NCBI GenBank assembly: GCA_003612485.1
Contig: RAZA01000037.1
Coordinates: 1 to 36,868 of the forward strand
Length of the DNA: 36,868 bases
Origin: a bacterium D16-50
Lineage (GTDB): Bacteria; Bacillota; Clostridia; Lachnospirales; Lachnospiraceae
Direction: 5' to 3'
A model generated the notes under the pieces. The model worked only from the letters and a program-made list of their open reading frames with translations, ran no database searches and was not told the DNA's origin. Of the stretch, positions 1 to 7,143 are shown one piece after another (position 1 is the first letter of the stretch; each line of letters starts with the position of its first letter). The position numbers and the translations under genes are program-made.

Positions 1-782
1 GGTATGGTGTCTTTAGTTTTAAAGTATTTATAGCAGTTTTGGTAAAAATTCAAATTTGCTCATTTATAGTTGATTTTTATTTTCGCGTATACAATAAGAT
101 GATTAAGGATATCAAGGTTCCATTTAAGATGCAGGGAGGTTTTCGCATTGACGATACTCCGGTTCATAGGGCATTACGGGAAGCGCTGGCGAATTGCATT
201 ATCAACACAGATTTTTATGGTAAATATGGAGTTCTCGTAGTTAAAGAAGATGATAAAGTCATATTGGAGAATCCCGGTTATATCAGACTCGGAAAGGAAC
301 AGATGCGTAGGGGTGGAAAGTCCGACCCGAGAAATAAGAGTCTGATGAAAATGTTTAATCTGATAGATATAGGTGAACATGCAGGCAGCGGAGTACCGAA
401 TATATTTAATGTATGGGAAGATGAGGGCTGGGAGGAGCCTATCATAAAAGAAAGCTTTGACCCGGACAGAACATCATTGATCTTAAAGTTCATAAAAAAA
501 CAAGCGATAAAAACAAGCGATAAAAAACAAGCGATAAAAACAAGCGATAAAAAACAAGCGATAAAAACAAGCGATAAAAAGCGAACGGTAAAAACAGGAA
601 AAAATATGAAAGAAATCAGGTTATATTTGCAAAAATGTGAAACAGCAAAAACAAGCGATATTGCAGAAGTGCTTGGTTTGAGCATGGCAAGAACGAGGGT
701 AATACTTTCTGAAATGGATGATGTTGAGATATTGGGGACAAATAGAACAAGAAGGTATCGACTGCGAGAGAAAGGTAATTAA
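1..782 (+). pseudogene. C-terminal part of an AlbA/RecG-like transcriptional regulator, N-terminus missing or degraded
   Basis: The reading frame is open to the left window edge, and the first possible start (TTG at 39) has no ribosome binding site. From residue ~23 of that frame the protein reads like the second half of AlbA_2 (Schlafen-type) regulators: DFYFRVYNK, then DDTPVHRALREALANC, the conserved piece before the GHKL-like ATPase fold, then GEHAGSGVPNIF. A short winged-helix module follows at the end (TSDIAEVLGLSMARTRV). The 20-odd residues before DFYFRVYNK do not resemble the family, so the 5' part is either outside the window or decayed. A lysine-rich repeat (KKQAIKTSD, three copies) links the ATPase-like part to the winged helix. 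The DNA is more AT-rich than the rest of the window, which fits transferred DNA. Family knowledge says such proteins are often orphan regulators; target unknown. Confidence 0.6.
501..580 (+). repeat. Six tandem copies of a 13/14-bp unit inside the regulator gene
   Basis: The unit caagcgataaaaa(a) repeats six times, alternating 13 and 14 bp, so that every two units make 27 bp and keep the frame. It encodes three copies of KKQAIKTSD. The same core, aaaacaagcgata, occurs once more at 647-660, at the start of the winged-helix domain (KTSDIAEV), which suggests the array was copied from that place. Copy number could vary by replication slippage. Confidence 0.9.
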
Positions 783-808
783 GTGAATGCTTGAAATGGG
801 TGCAGAAA

Positions 809-1396
809 ATGGCAAAAATTGAAGAATGCTTCGGATATAAAGAAATGTGGTTTGCTGTGAAGGGGGCGGACATTGATACGATTCTTTCCTGCTGTCCCGA
901 ACTGAAGTATGTACGGGAGATATGCTGGAAGGATGCGTCGGCGGAGAGGACGGAGAAGTGGAGGAGCAGGGTCATGCTGTCAGGGCCGTATGACGGCTGG
1001 GTCTTTATGATTGGAAATGCTCTGTGGGATTTGTCGCAGGTGGATGAGATTGTAGAAGCAATGGGCAGGATTGGAGAGCGGGCACAGGAGGTCTGCTGCT
1101 TCGTATCCCATAGAGTGTCGGACGGATATGGCTTTGCGAAGGCAGTGCAGAATAAAATTGTGAGGCTGTATTTCTATGGGGACGGGCAGCTTTTCGGATG
1201 TATGGGGGAGCGCTCCGATGCGGAAAAGAAATTAGCCCTGAATTATGCGGAAAGGGAGGAAGACCTCTTTGAAGAAAAGTTTAATTGGATAGACGAGGAG
1301 GACGTGCTGAATATTGCGGGAGAGTGGTCCATAAACCCGCAGATGCTGCTTGGCAGGGAGGAGGCCAGAACTGTTCTGGCGGATAGGATAAATTAA
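809..1396 (+). CDS. Unknown protein, 195 aa
   Basis: I chose ATG 809 (MAKIEECFGYKEMWF); a TTG at 791 would add six residues. I do not recognise a named domain. The protein is soluble, has no signal peptide or membrane segment, and is rich in Trp and acidic residues. Visible stretches are WFAVKG near the start, GWVFMIGNALWDLSQ near residue 70, FVSHRVSDGYGFAKA near residue 105, IVRLYFYGDGQ near residue 125 and AGEWSINPQML near the C-terminus. This pattern (a W-x-V-x-V-G strand, then a glance at another cell factor, then an acidic stretch and WSxxP) recalls uncharacterised actinobacterial and clostridial proteins sometimes found near polymorphic toxins, but that is memory, not proof. It follows the broken regulator by ~27 bp and could be co-transcribed with it. 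Confidence 0.65.
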   Translation: MAKIEECFGYKEMWFAVKGADIDTILSCCPELKYVREICWKDASAERTEKWRSRVMLSGPYDGWVFMIGNALWDLSQVDEIVEAMGRIGERAQEVCCFVSHRVSDGYGFAKAVQNKIVRLYFYGDGQLFGCMGERSDAEKKLALNYAEREEDLFEEKFNWIDEEDVLNIAGEWSINPQMLLGREEARTVLADRIN

Positions 1397-1620
1397 AAGC
1401 TTTCAGGCCGAAGCCGGCGCTGGATATCGATATTGATAAGTTCTACACCATGCAGAATTTGACGATACATGAGCAGGACAACATAGGGAAAACCGCAGCA
1501 TGGAAGAGGAGATCCCCAAACCAAGAAAACCGCAGCATGGAAGAGGAGATTCCCAAACCCAAAAATCGGCAGTACGCAGGAGGAAAGCCCCAAGCTATAA
1601 GGAGCCTTCACTGTCTTTAG
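1387..1620 (+). other. Gene-less stretch with a possible protein remnant
   Basis: Between the unknown protein and sdpI no gene has a credible start. In one + frame there is an open stretch beginning FRPKPALDIDIDKFY and ending at a TAG at 1618-1620. It has no upstream start codon or ribosome binding site, and its second half is made of the 37-bp duplication. The opening has the look of real protein sequence, so it may be the tail of a lost gene. The opposite-strand ORF (1393-1611) is only its shadow. Confidence 0.25.
1491..1564 (+). repeat. Two tandem copies of a 37-bp unit
   Basis: Copy 1 is 1491-1527 and copy 2 is 1528-1564. Both begin aaccgcagcatggaagag and differ at only a few positions near the end (ccccaaacc against tcccaaacc). 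The unit length is not a multiple of three, so it shifts any frame crossing it; this argues against the stretch being a working gene. Confidence 0.85.
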
Positions 1621-2299
1621 AAAGTTCGGCCCTATATATTTTGTGCGAGTAGATGAGGGTAATCACGGTGGCGGCCAGTATATAAACGAGGAGTAAAACA
1701 ACGGCTAGGGCTGACCTGACGAAAACGGTTGTAACAATTATCAACAGCCCTGCAATGATTGTGGCGACACCCCCAAAGAGATTGCTCTTCATCCAAGTGG
1801 TATCGTTATACATGCTCCAGCTTATCCTGACGCCAACGATATGGTTCTTTTTTGCCTTGGGCATATAATTTCCCAGAATGATAAGCACTGCGCCGGCCAG
1901 AATACAAGAGACTTTCCCGATATCGGCATGTGACTGAGAGGCATTTACATGGGCTTCCATATATGCGCTGTACAGAATAAAGCCCTGCATGATCGTAAAC
2001 ATGGCCGCCATAGAAGCGCCAACGATTTTCAGCACCTTCGCATTGGACAAAGCCTCAGCCCGTTCCTTTTCAGCAGCAGCTTTCGCCGCTTTTTTCTCGA
2101 AATGTGCGGCGAATAGATGCCAATGCAGAGACAGAAGATGGATGACTGCGGGGAATAGGAGATTTTCGTATTTTGACCCCCATCTGTCAACATTTCCCGC
2201 CAGATTATAATGCATCGGTACAGAATCTGGCATAAACTGCAATACAATGGCGGTAAGCACAAGCGAAAGGATTGAAATTGCCCACATCAGTTTTTTCAT
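1595..2299 (-). CDS. sdpI: SdpI-family membrane protein (DUF1648 plus SdpI domains)
   Basis: This 234-aa polytopic membrane protein starts at ATG 2299 (MKKLMWAISI), with GGAGGT just upstream inside the end of sdpR; the start overlaps the sdpR stop as ATGA, so the two are translationally coupled. The N-terminal DUF1648 part shows MPxxVPMHYNLAGNVDRWGSK, the family hallmark. The C-terminal SdpI part shows VGVRISWSMYNDTTWMKSN and several hydrophobic helices. Between them is a charged loop (EKKAAKAAAEKERAEA). In B. subtilis SdpI gives immunity to the SDP toxin and sequesters SdpR at the membrane when toxin is bound. No sdpABC toxin genes are present here, so it may sense or resist a toxin made elsewhere; that is inference. 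Confidence 0.88.
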   Translation of the reverse strand: MKKLMWAISILSLVLTAIVLQFMPDSVPMHYNLAGNVDRWGSKYENLLFPAVIHLLSLHWHLFAAHFEKKAAKAAAEKERAEALSNAKVLKIVGASMAAMFTIMQGFILYSAYMEAHVNASQSHADIGKVSCILAGAVLIILGNYMPKAKKNHIVGVRISWSMYNDTTWMKSNLFGGVATIIAGLLIIVTTVFVRSALAVVLLLVYILAATVITLIYSHKIYRAELSKDSEGSL

Positions 2300-2565
2300 T
2301 TTCCGGCACCTCCGAATTGTTCCACCCATAAGATCAGTTCAGCAAATACGGTTGTATTGATTTCGTAATATACAAAATTCTTGCTCTTGTATTCCATAAC
2401 AAGATCCGCGCTTTTCAGCAATTTCAAATGATAGGAGAGGTCTGAAGGTGAAACCATTAATTTCTCCGCTATTTCCCCGGCACTTTTTCTCCCGTCTTTC
2501 AGCATCACCAAAATATCTCTTCTGCGCTTGTCGGATAGGACTTTAAAAATATTTGTCTGACTCAT
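2296..2565 (-). CDS. sdpR: ArsR-family transcriptional repressor, SdpR-like
   Basis: An 89-aa winged-helix protein. The start MSQTNIFKVLSDKRRRDIL is typical of SdpR autorepressors; the recognition helix region is MVSPSDLSYHLKLLKSADLV, followed by the wing KNFVYYEINTTVF. It lacks the metal-binding cysteine motif of ArsR/SmtB sensors, which fits a repressor titrated by its membrane partner rather than by metal. It is the first gene of the sdpR-sdpI pair and overlaps sdpI by 4 bp. Two near-identical palindromic sites lie in its upstream region around a good promoter, so autoregulation is likely. Confidence 0.88.
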   Translation of the reverse strand: MSQTNIFKVLSDKRRRDILVMLKDGRKSAGEIAEKLMVSPSDLSYHLKLLKSADLVMEYKSKNFVYYEINTTVFAELILWVEQFGGAGK

Positions 2566-2591
2566 ATGTTATGCACCTATTTACGGCATCT

Positions 2592-2667
2592 ATTTCAAAA
2601 TATTTTTAAATATATTCTATGTCTTTTTCTGGCCCGTGTCAATGGTATTTCAAAATAATTTTAAATA
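2592..2667 (-). promoter_or_regulatory. Two SdpR operator candidates flanking the promoter
   Basis: Site 1 (2592-2611, atttcaaaatatttttaaat) and site 2 (2648-2667, atttcaaaataattttaaat) are imperfect palindromes of ATTTnAAAAT half-sites, 56 bp apart. Site 1 covers the predicted transcription start; site 2 lies just upstream of the -35 box. A dimeric winged-helix repressor binding both would block or loop the promoter. Palindromes and spacing are seen; SdpR binding is inferred. Confidence 0.55.
2614..2642 (-). promoter_or_regulatory. Sigma-A type promoter of sdpRI
   Basis: On the minus strand TTGACA (2642-2637) is followed after exactly 17 bp by TAGAAT (2619-2614). The start of transcription would fall near 2607, inside the first palindromic operator. 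The -35 box itself lies in the left arm of the long inverted repeat 2632-2681. Confidence 0.75.
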
Positions 2668-2681
2668 CTATTGACACGGGC
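2632..2681. repeat. 50-bp inverted repeat around operator site 2
   Basis: The outer 12 bases gcccgtgtcaat (2632-2643) and attgacacgggc (2670-2681) are perfectly complementary; allowing one mismatch the arms extend to 19 bp. The result is a copy of TTGACA on each strand. No matching -10 box exists for the + copy, so this is probably not a divergent promoter. It lacks a T-run and so is unlikely to be a terminator. Confidence 0.8.
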
Positions 2682-2750
2682 GGCTCCCTATTTCATTCCA
2701 AGTCCATACAAGCTTATTGATAAAGCAGTGATCTTGGGGCTCTCCTTTGA

Positions 2751-3160
2751 TTACTGAATGTAAATTTCTGAAACGGTATTTTCCACACCGTTGATTTGCA
2801 GTCTGACATGAACCTTGCCGTTCTCAAATTCATTCAAAGGGTATTCTAACGGTTCGGAAAGATCTGTGACATCGATAGATTTTACCACATCTCCTTGTAC
2901 CAGCCACAAGACAAGCGTTGCTCCGGCCGGCGCTGTGCCGCAGGAAATATGGGCGTGAAGCAGCTGAGCGTCCCGGTCCGCAATGGTCATATTCTGCTCC
3001 TTCACAAATCCGTCGCTGGCGCTTCTGAAATCCAGCTGCCAGACACCGTCCAGATAGGAGTTATATTTCATGCGGATTGTACCTAAGTTCCATACCCGAT
3101 CTTTAGAAGCGGGATCCGTGTTGATATCATTTCCCACGGCTGCGCTGACGATGAAACCCG
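2751..3160 (-). pseudogene. Tail of an unknown, probably secreted protein, truncated by deletion
   Basis: In this frame the sequence upstream of the apparent start at 3137 continues as TGFIVSAAVGND, a hydrophobic piece that looks like the end of a membrane or signal segment, up to the junction with the sigma factor near 3162. What remains (~130 aa) is beta-rich in appearance: MKYNSYLDGVWQLDF, LVLWLVQGDVVKSIDV, KVHVRLQINGVENTV. The position directly after an ECF sigma gene suggests it was the cognate accessory or anti-sigma protein. I cannot assign a family. Translation may still start at the GTG at 3137 because it overlaps the truncated sigma gene by 11 bp. Confidence 0.5.
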
Positions 3161-3546
3161 TCTAAGGGTACTTGAAATTTTTCCGGGAGAGTTTGGATGA
3201 TTTGACGGACTTTAGTGATTAATTCTTTTTGAAGATAACCCTCTTCAATCCTCTCCTCAGAATGCAGCAGGGTTTCTGTCTCATCATCAAAATTGCTGCA
3301 GGGAGCAATGGTGTTTCGCCGTGCTTGTTTTCTTCTGTCGCTTTTCCAAAGATTATGCGCCAAAGAGAAAAAAAGCGCTTTTGGGTTTTTCTCCCAGTCG
3401 AGCGTCCGCTCCGTTTCCAACGCTTTTAGGAAGGTCTGTTGATATAAATCCTCGGCATCTTCCTTGTCCGCACAGAGTTTTAGGCAGAATCTATAAATAT
3501 CTGTACCGAAATCATCGATACATTTTTCGATTTCTCTTGCGTCCAC
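3127..3546 (-). pseudogene. ECF sigma factor lacking region 4
   Basis: GTG start at 3546 with AAAGGAGGTG upstream. Sigma region 2 is intact: DIYRFCLKLCADKEDAEDLYQQTFLKAL, then LFFSLAHNLWKSDRRKQ. After the linker the protein reaches the first turn of region 4, QTLPEKFQVPL, and then runs into DGFHRQRSRGK and a stop. Normal relatives continue for ~45 more residues with the -35-binding helix-turn-helix. The loss of region 4 should abolish promoter recognition. The break near 3162 coincides with the point where the neighbouring frame begins, so a single deletion removed sigma region 4 and the start of the next gene. Confidence 0.75.
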
Positions 3547-3804
3547 TGTTTCACCTCCTTTGCCCGTTCACCCTATATTCGCCATGACTTTGCAGGGGGT
3601 TCATTTTTTTCTAATTATACATCAAATTCTCTGGAATGAGGTGAGGTATGGGCTTGATTGCCCCAACGGCAGGATTCCCATTTTCAATATGCCCGTTTCT
3701 TATTTTCCATAGAATCCTTTTTTCGTTCCAAGTATAATGTGATTGTACCTGCAAAGAATATCGTGGCACCAGAAGGCACGTATCAGAAAAAAAGGAGGAA
3801 ACCT
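3547..3804. promoter_or_regulatory. Divergent intergenic region before the sugar importer
   Basis: This 258-bp stretch separates the truncated sigma gene (minus) from the sugar-binding protein gene (plus). A clear TATAAT stands at 3733-3738 on the + strand, about 70 bp before the start codon, but no good -35 box lies 16-18 bp upstream, as expected for a promoter that needs an activator such as the YesN-type regulator of this locus. On the minus strand TATAAT occurs near 3615-3622, and AT-rich DNA with a GAACCCC element lies near 3595-3604; neither is decisive. Confidence 0.35.
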
Positions 3805-5268
3805 ATGAAAAAGAAACTGGCACTTGCGTTGGCTTTGAGTCTCACATTGGGGCTTGTGGCTTGCGGCAGCCCCGATGAACCGTCCTCCGGGAATTCCGGC
3901 GATAAAAACGGAGCTTCCGTTTCCGGGGATGTAGGCGGAGCATCGGATTCGTCCGAAGAGGGATCTGATGCCGCAGGAAGCGTATCGGGTTCATCCCAAG
4001 AAAGTTCCGGGGCAGATAATGCGAAGACGCCGGAGCACTGGAATTTTGAAGGCGTGACCCTGAACATTGCCCACTCAACCACGGGGGAAGTGGGAGATGC
4101 CCTTCAGGCACAGCTGGACGCTTTCTGTGAATTGACCGGATGCAAGATCGAGGTGGAGCTGCTTTCGTCCAATTCCGAGGAGTCCGTGTACACTCTGGAG
4201 GTGAGAGCGGCTACGGGCAATCTGCCCGACCTGTTCCAGAGCTCTATCGGCGCTCAGCTGGACAAGCTGGATCCCAAGGCAAACATATATGATCTGTCCG
4301 GGCAGGACTGGATCCGTGAAAATGTCACGTCCTCTTATCTGGATCTGGTATCGGATGCGGACACGGGAGCCGTGTACTGCATTCCCCTGACTACCTCCAA
4401 CGTGGCGGGCTGCTTCTACAACAAGAAAGTGTATGAGGACCTGCAGCTGGAGATCCCCCTTACATGGGAAGAGTTCCTGAACAACTGTGAAATCATCAAG
4501 ACCCAGACGGACAAGGTTCCCGTGGTGACGCCTTACAGCGACGGCGCCGGCTCCCAGATCCTGTTTCTGTCCCAGTACTTCTATGTACATCAGGAGGATC
4601 CTGATTTTGCGGATAAATATACGAACCGGGAGATAGAGCTGCATGATTCGGAGACCTTCATGCGCGGGCTTTACAAATTGAACGACCTATATACCAAGCA
4701 GTATCAGAGCGATGACCCTCTGGCGGTGAGCTTCGAGAAGTCCGCTGCAGATCTGGCCAATGGGGACGCCGCAATGACGTTTTCCCGCACCAACATCCTG
4801 TCCACCATCTCCAATGTGGCGCCGGACAAAATAGATGACATCGGATTCTTCCCGCTGCCCGACACATCGGCCGAGGTGCGTGGGGTGGCGACTTGGATGC
4901 CGGTGGCGTGGTGCATGAGCAAAACCATTGCTCCGGAGAAGGAAGCCTGCGCTCTTGCCCTGATGGAGTACCTTACCACCAGCGAAGCCATCGACGCCTA
5001 TTGCGAGGTGACGGTTCCCACCGGCGCTTTCATGCTCAACGGCGTCTCTCTGCCCGACACCATTTCTGCCGCGGCCAGAGAGGCTCAGGAATGGGTGGCA
5101 AAATCCTCCACCTCCGTGATGGAATATTCCTGCAATATCAAGGGCTCCAATATGGTGACCATCCTGCAGATGGCCGAGACCGGGGAGTACTCTCCTGAGG
5201 AGGCGATTTCCGAGATCGAGAAGGACAATGCCATCGATGCCAGACAGAAGGGCGTGGCAGGCTGGTAA
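3805..5268 (+). CDS. Extracellular sugar-binding lipoprotein of an ABC importer (SBP family 1)
   Basis: ATG 3805 is preceded by AAAGGAGG at 3791-3798; the longer frame from 3658 has no such site. The 487-aa protein has a lipoprotein signal (MKKKLALAL...LGLVAC, Cys20 lipidated), then a ~55-residue Ser/Gly/Asp-rich linker, then a family 1 solute-binding fold: FEGVTLNIAHSTTG, ATGNLPDLFQSS, AVYCIPLTTSNVAGCFYNKKVYEDL, PLTWEEFLNNC and LANGDAAMTFSRTN. It delivers an oligosaccharide to the two permeases downstream. No ATPase gene lies in the cluster, so a shared MsmX-type ATPase elsewhere is likely (known for this transporter class). Context with the YetA-like protein suggests a pectin-derived sugar. 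Confidence 0.92.
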   Translation: MKKKLALALALSLTLGLVACGSPDEPSSGNSGDKNGASVSGDVGGASDSSEEGSDAAGSVSGSSQESSGADNAKTPEHWNFEGVTLNIAHSTTGEVGDALQAQLDAFCELTGCKIEVELLSSNSEESVYTLEVRAATGNLPDLFQSSIGAQLDKLDPKANIYDLSGQDWIRENVTSSYLDLVSDADTGAVYCIPLTTSNVAGCFYNKKVYEDLQLEIPLTWEEFLNNCEIIKTQTDKVPVVTPYSDGAGSQILFLSQYFYVHQEDPDFADKYTNREIELHDSETFMRGLYKLNDLYTKQYQSDDPLAVSFEKSAADLANGDAAMTFSRTNILSTISNVAPDKIDDIGFFPLPDTSAEVRGVATWMPVAWCMSKTIAPEKEACALALMEYLTTSEAIDAYCEVTVPTGAFMLNGVSLPDTISAAAREAQEWVAKSSTSVMEYSCNIKGSNMVTILQMAETGEYSPEEAISEIEKDNAIDARQKGVAGW

Positions 5269-5307
5269 GCCTATCGGAAGCTTGTACGGACAAATCCATA
5301 AAACTTG

Positions 5308-5350
5308 ACGGCAGAATGCGCATTTGTTCGAGTGCCTTCTGCCGTTTTTT
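5308..5350 (+). terminator. Intercistronic terminator between binding protein and permeases
   Basis: A perfect 9-bp stem, acggcagaa (5308-5316) with ttctgccgt (5337-5345), a 20-nt loop, and a run of six T. In sugar importers such partial terminators keep the binding protein more abundant than the permeases; some read-through is needed because no other promoter is evident. Confidence 0.7.
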
Positions 5351-5386
5351 GAAAAAAGGGAAGGAATTCATCGAAAGGTACGCTAT

Positions 5387-6253
5387 ATGAAGAACAGAAA
5401 CAGAAAGACATATCCGCTTTGGATGGCCACCCCCGGTCTGGTGGTATATGTGGTCATTTTCATCATTCCCACCTTTGCGTCCTTTTACTTTTCCACCACT
5501 ATCTGGAACTTAAAGGACACCACCTTTGTGGGACTGGAAAATTTCATCACTTTCTTTACCATGACCAATACGCGCACGGCGCTGATCAATACGGCGATCT
5601 TTGCCCTGACCACTTGTTTGGCCAAGATCCTGCTGGGATTACTGCTGGCCCGCTATGTCTGCAGCGGAATCCGCAGCGGAAAATACCTGAAAATAGTGAT
5701 CTTTTTCCCCTATCTTCTGGGAAACGTGGTGGTTGCTCTGGCTTTCAGGGCGCTGCTGGAGCCTGAGGGCACGGTGAATCAGTTCCTCACGGCCATGGGG
5801 CTTGAGGCCGTCCACTGGCTCACGGACAAACATTTTGCCCTGCTTTCCTGCATCATAGCCGATATCTGGAAGGGCATCGGCACAGTGACCATTATCCTGA
5901 TCGCAGGAATCTGCGCCATTCCAAAGACATATTTTGAGGCGGCGGCCATCGACGGGGCCGATCCGTGGCAGATATTCCGAAAGATCACATTGCCCCTGCT
6001 TTTGCCTTCCATCAACACCGTTCTGACCCTATGCCTCATCGGCGGGCTGCGCAGCTATGACCTGATTCAGGCTCTCACGGGGGGAGGACCCGGATATTCC
6101 TCTGAGGTTCTGGGAACAGCTATCTATAAGCTGTTTGCCCGGGGCAGTTATGGGCTGGCCACTGCCGGAAACGTGATCCTGTTCGTGGCTGTGGCGCTGA
6201 TCGTCTTCCCCCTGAATTCCTTTATTGCCAGAAGGGAGGCGGAAATCCTATGA
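5387..6253 (+). CDS. Sugar ABC importer permease, MalF/LplB type
   Basis: I chose ATG 5387 (MKNRNRKTYPLW) over the upstream in-frame start at 5324, which lies inside the terminator region; a modest GAAAGG precedes it. The 288-aa protein has six predicted membrane helices, beginning MATPGLVVYVVIFIIPTFASF. The EAA loop that contacts the ATPase is present: FEAAAIDGADPWQIFRKITLP. The segment GGGPGYSSEVLGT is typical of this permease class. The stop codon overlaps the start of the next permease (ATGA), indicating coupled translation. Confidence 0.92.
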   Translation: MKNRNRKTYPLWMATPGLVVYVVIFIIPTFASFYFSTTIWNLKDTTFVGLENFITFFTMTNTRTALINTAIFALTTCLAKILLGLLLARYVCSGIRSGKYLKIVIFFPYLLGNVVVALAFRALLEPEGTVNQFLTAMGLEAVHWLTDKHFALLSCIIADIWKGIGTVTIILIAGICAIPKTYFEAAAIDGADPWQIFRKITLPLLLPSINTVLTLCLIGGLRSYDLIQALTGGGPGYSSEVLGTAIYKLFARGSYGLATAGNVILFVAVALIVFPLNSFIARREAEIL

Positions 6254-7086
6254 TTAGAAAAAGAAGCCTTGGATCAAAGCTTGCGGAAATTTTTTTGGTG
6301 GTATTGACTTTTTTCACCCATTGGCTGATATTTTATTTTGTGATTGTCACTGCCTGCAAGGATACGGCGGACGCCGCCAAGCTCACGCTCTCCTTGCCGG
6401 AGAATTTCCGCCTGATGGAAAATCTGCAGTTTATTTTCCAGTACCAGCACGGGGCGCTGCTGAAAGCTTTCAAGAACAGTCTGGTCATCACTTTGGTGTC
6501 CGTCTTCTTTCTGGTTGCGGCAGCGTCGGCCACCGCAGTGATCATGCAGCGCAGGGAAGGGCTGCTGAGCCGGATTTCCAACAAGCTCATCGTGGCGGGA
6601 CTCATTGTGCCGGCCTCCGTGATCCCCACGTACTGGATGCTGAACACTTTGCATGTGGCCAATACGCTGGCGGGCTTGTGTCTTGTGGAAGTAGCCACCA
6701 TGTTTCCCTTCGCCGTCATGCTCTACAAGGGCTATATCAGTTCTCTGCCCACGGAGATTGACGAAGCGGCTGTCATTGACGGATGCGGAAGCCTGACTCT
6801 GTATACCAGAATTCTGTTTCCCCTGAGCAAGCCCATCACGGCCACGGTGATCATCCTGCGGTCCGTGCTGATTTACAATGATTTCGAGAATCCCCAGTAT
6901 TATATGTCCGGTTCCAGCACCCAGACGGTTCAGCTCTTTGTGTATTCCCTGAAGTCTGCATGGACTACGGATTATGGTCACTTGTTTGCCGCAGCCATCG
7001 TGGTGTCCCTGCCGCTGATTTTGCTGTATATTTTCCTGAACAGAAGAATTCTGGAGGGCATGACGGCGGGCTCCGTAAAAGGATAA
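6250..7086 (+). CDS. Sugar ABC importer permease, MalG/LplC type
   Basis: A 278-aa partner permease starting at ATG 6250, overlapping the previous gene by 4 bp. It has six predicted helices, with the first at residues ~15-35 (FLVVLTFFTHWLIFYFVIV). The EAA loop reads EIDEAAVIDGCGSLTLYTR, with G in the conserved place. It would form the heterodimeric channel with the upstream permease. The long minus-strand ORFs over this gene are shadows caused by codon bias. Confidence 0.92.
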   Translation: MIRKRSLGSKLAEIFLVVLTFFTHWLIFYFVIVTACKDTADAAKLTLSLPENFRLMENLQFIFQYQHGALLKAFKNSLVITLVSVFFLVAAASATAVIMQRREGLLSRISNKLIVAGLIVPASVIPTYWMLNTLHVANTLAGLCLVEVATMFPFAVMLYKGYISSLPTEIDEAAVIDGCGSLTLYTRILFPLSKPITATVIILRSVLIYNDFENPQYYMSGSSTQTVQLFVYSLKSAWTTDYGHLFAAAIVVSLPLILLYIFLNRRILEGMTAGSVKG

Positions 7087-7143
7087 GGAAGGGGCGGGAT
7101 GCTTTCCTGATAAAGAGGCGGTGGGGAAACGGAGGTGTCTCTC

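Noticed and set aside
1595..2565. SDP-type toxin production locus
   Set aside because: Only the immunity/repressor pair is present; no sdpA, sdpB or sdpC-like gene in the window.
2632..2681. Rho-independent terminator in front of sdpR
   Set aside because: No T-run on either side and a -35 box is located in the arm; better explained as a control region.
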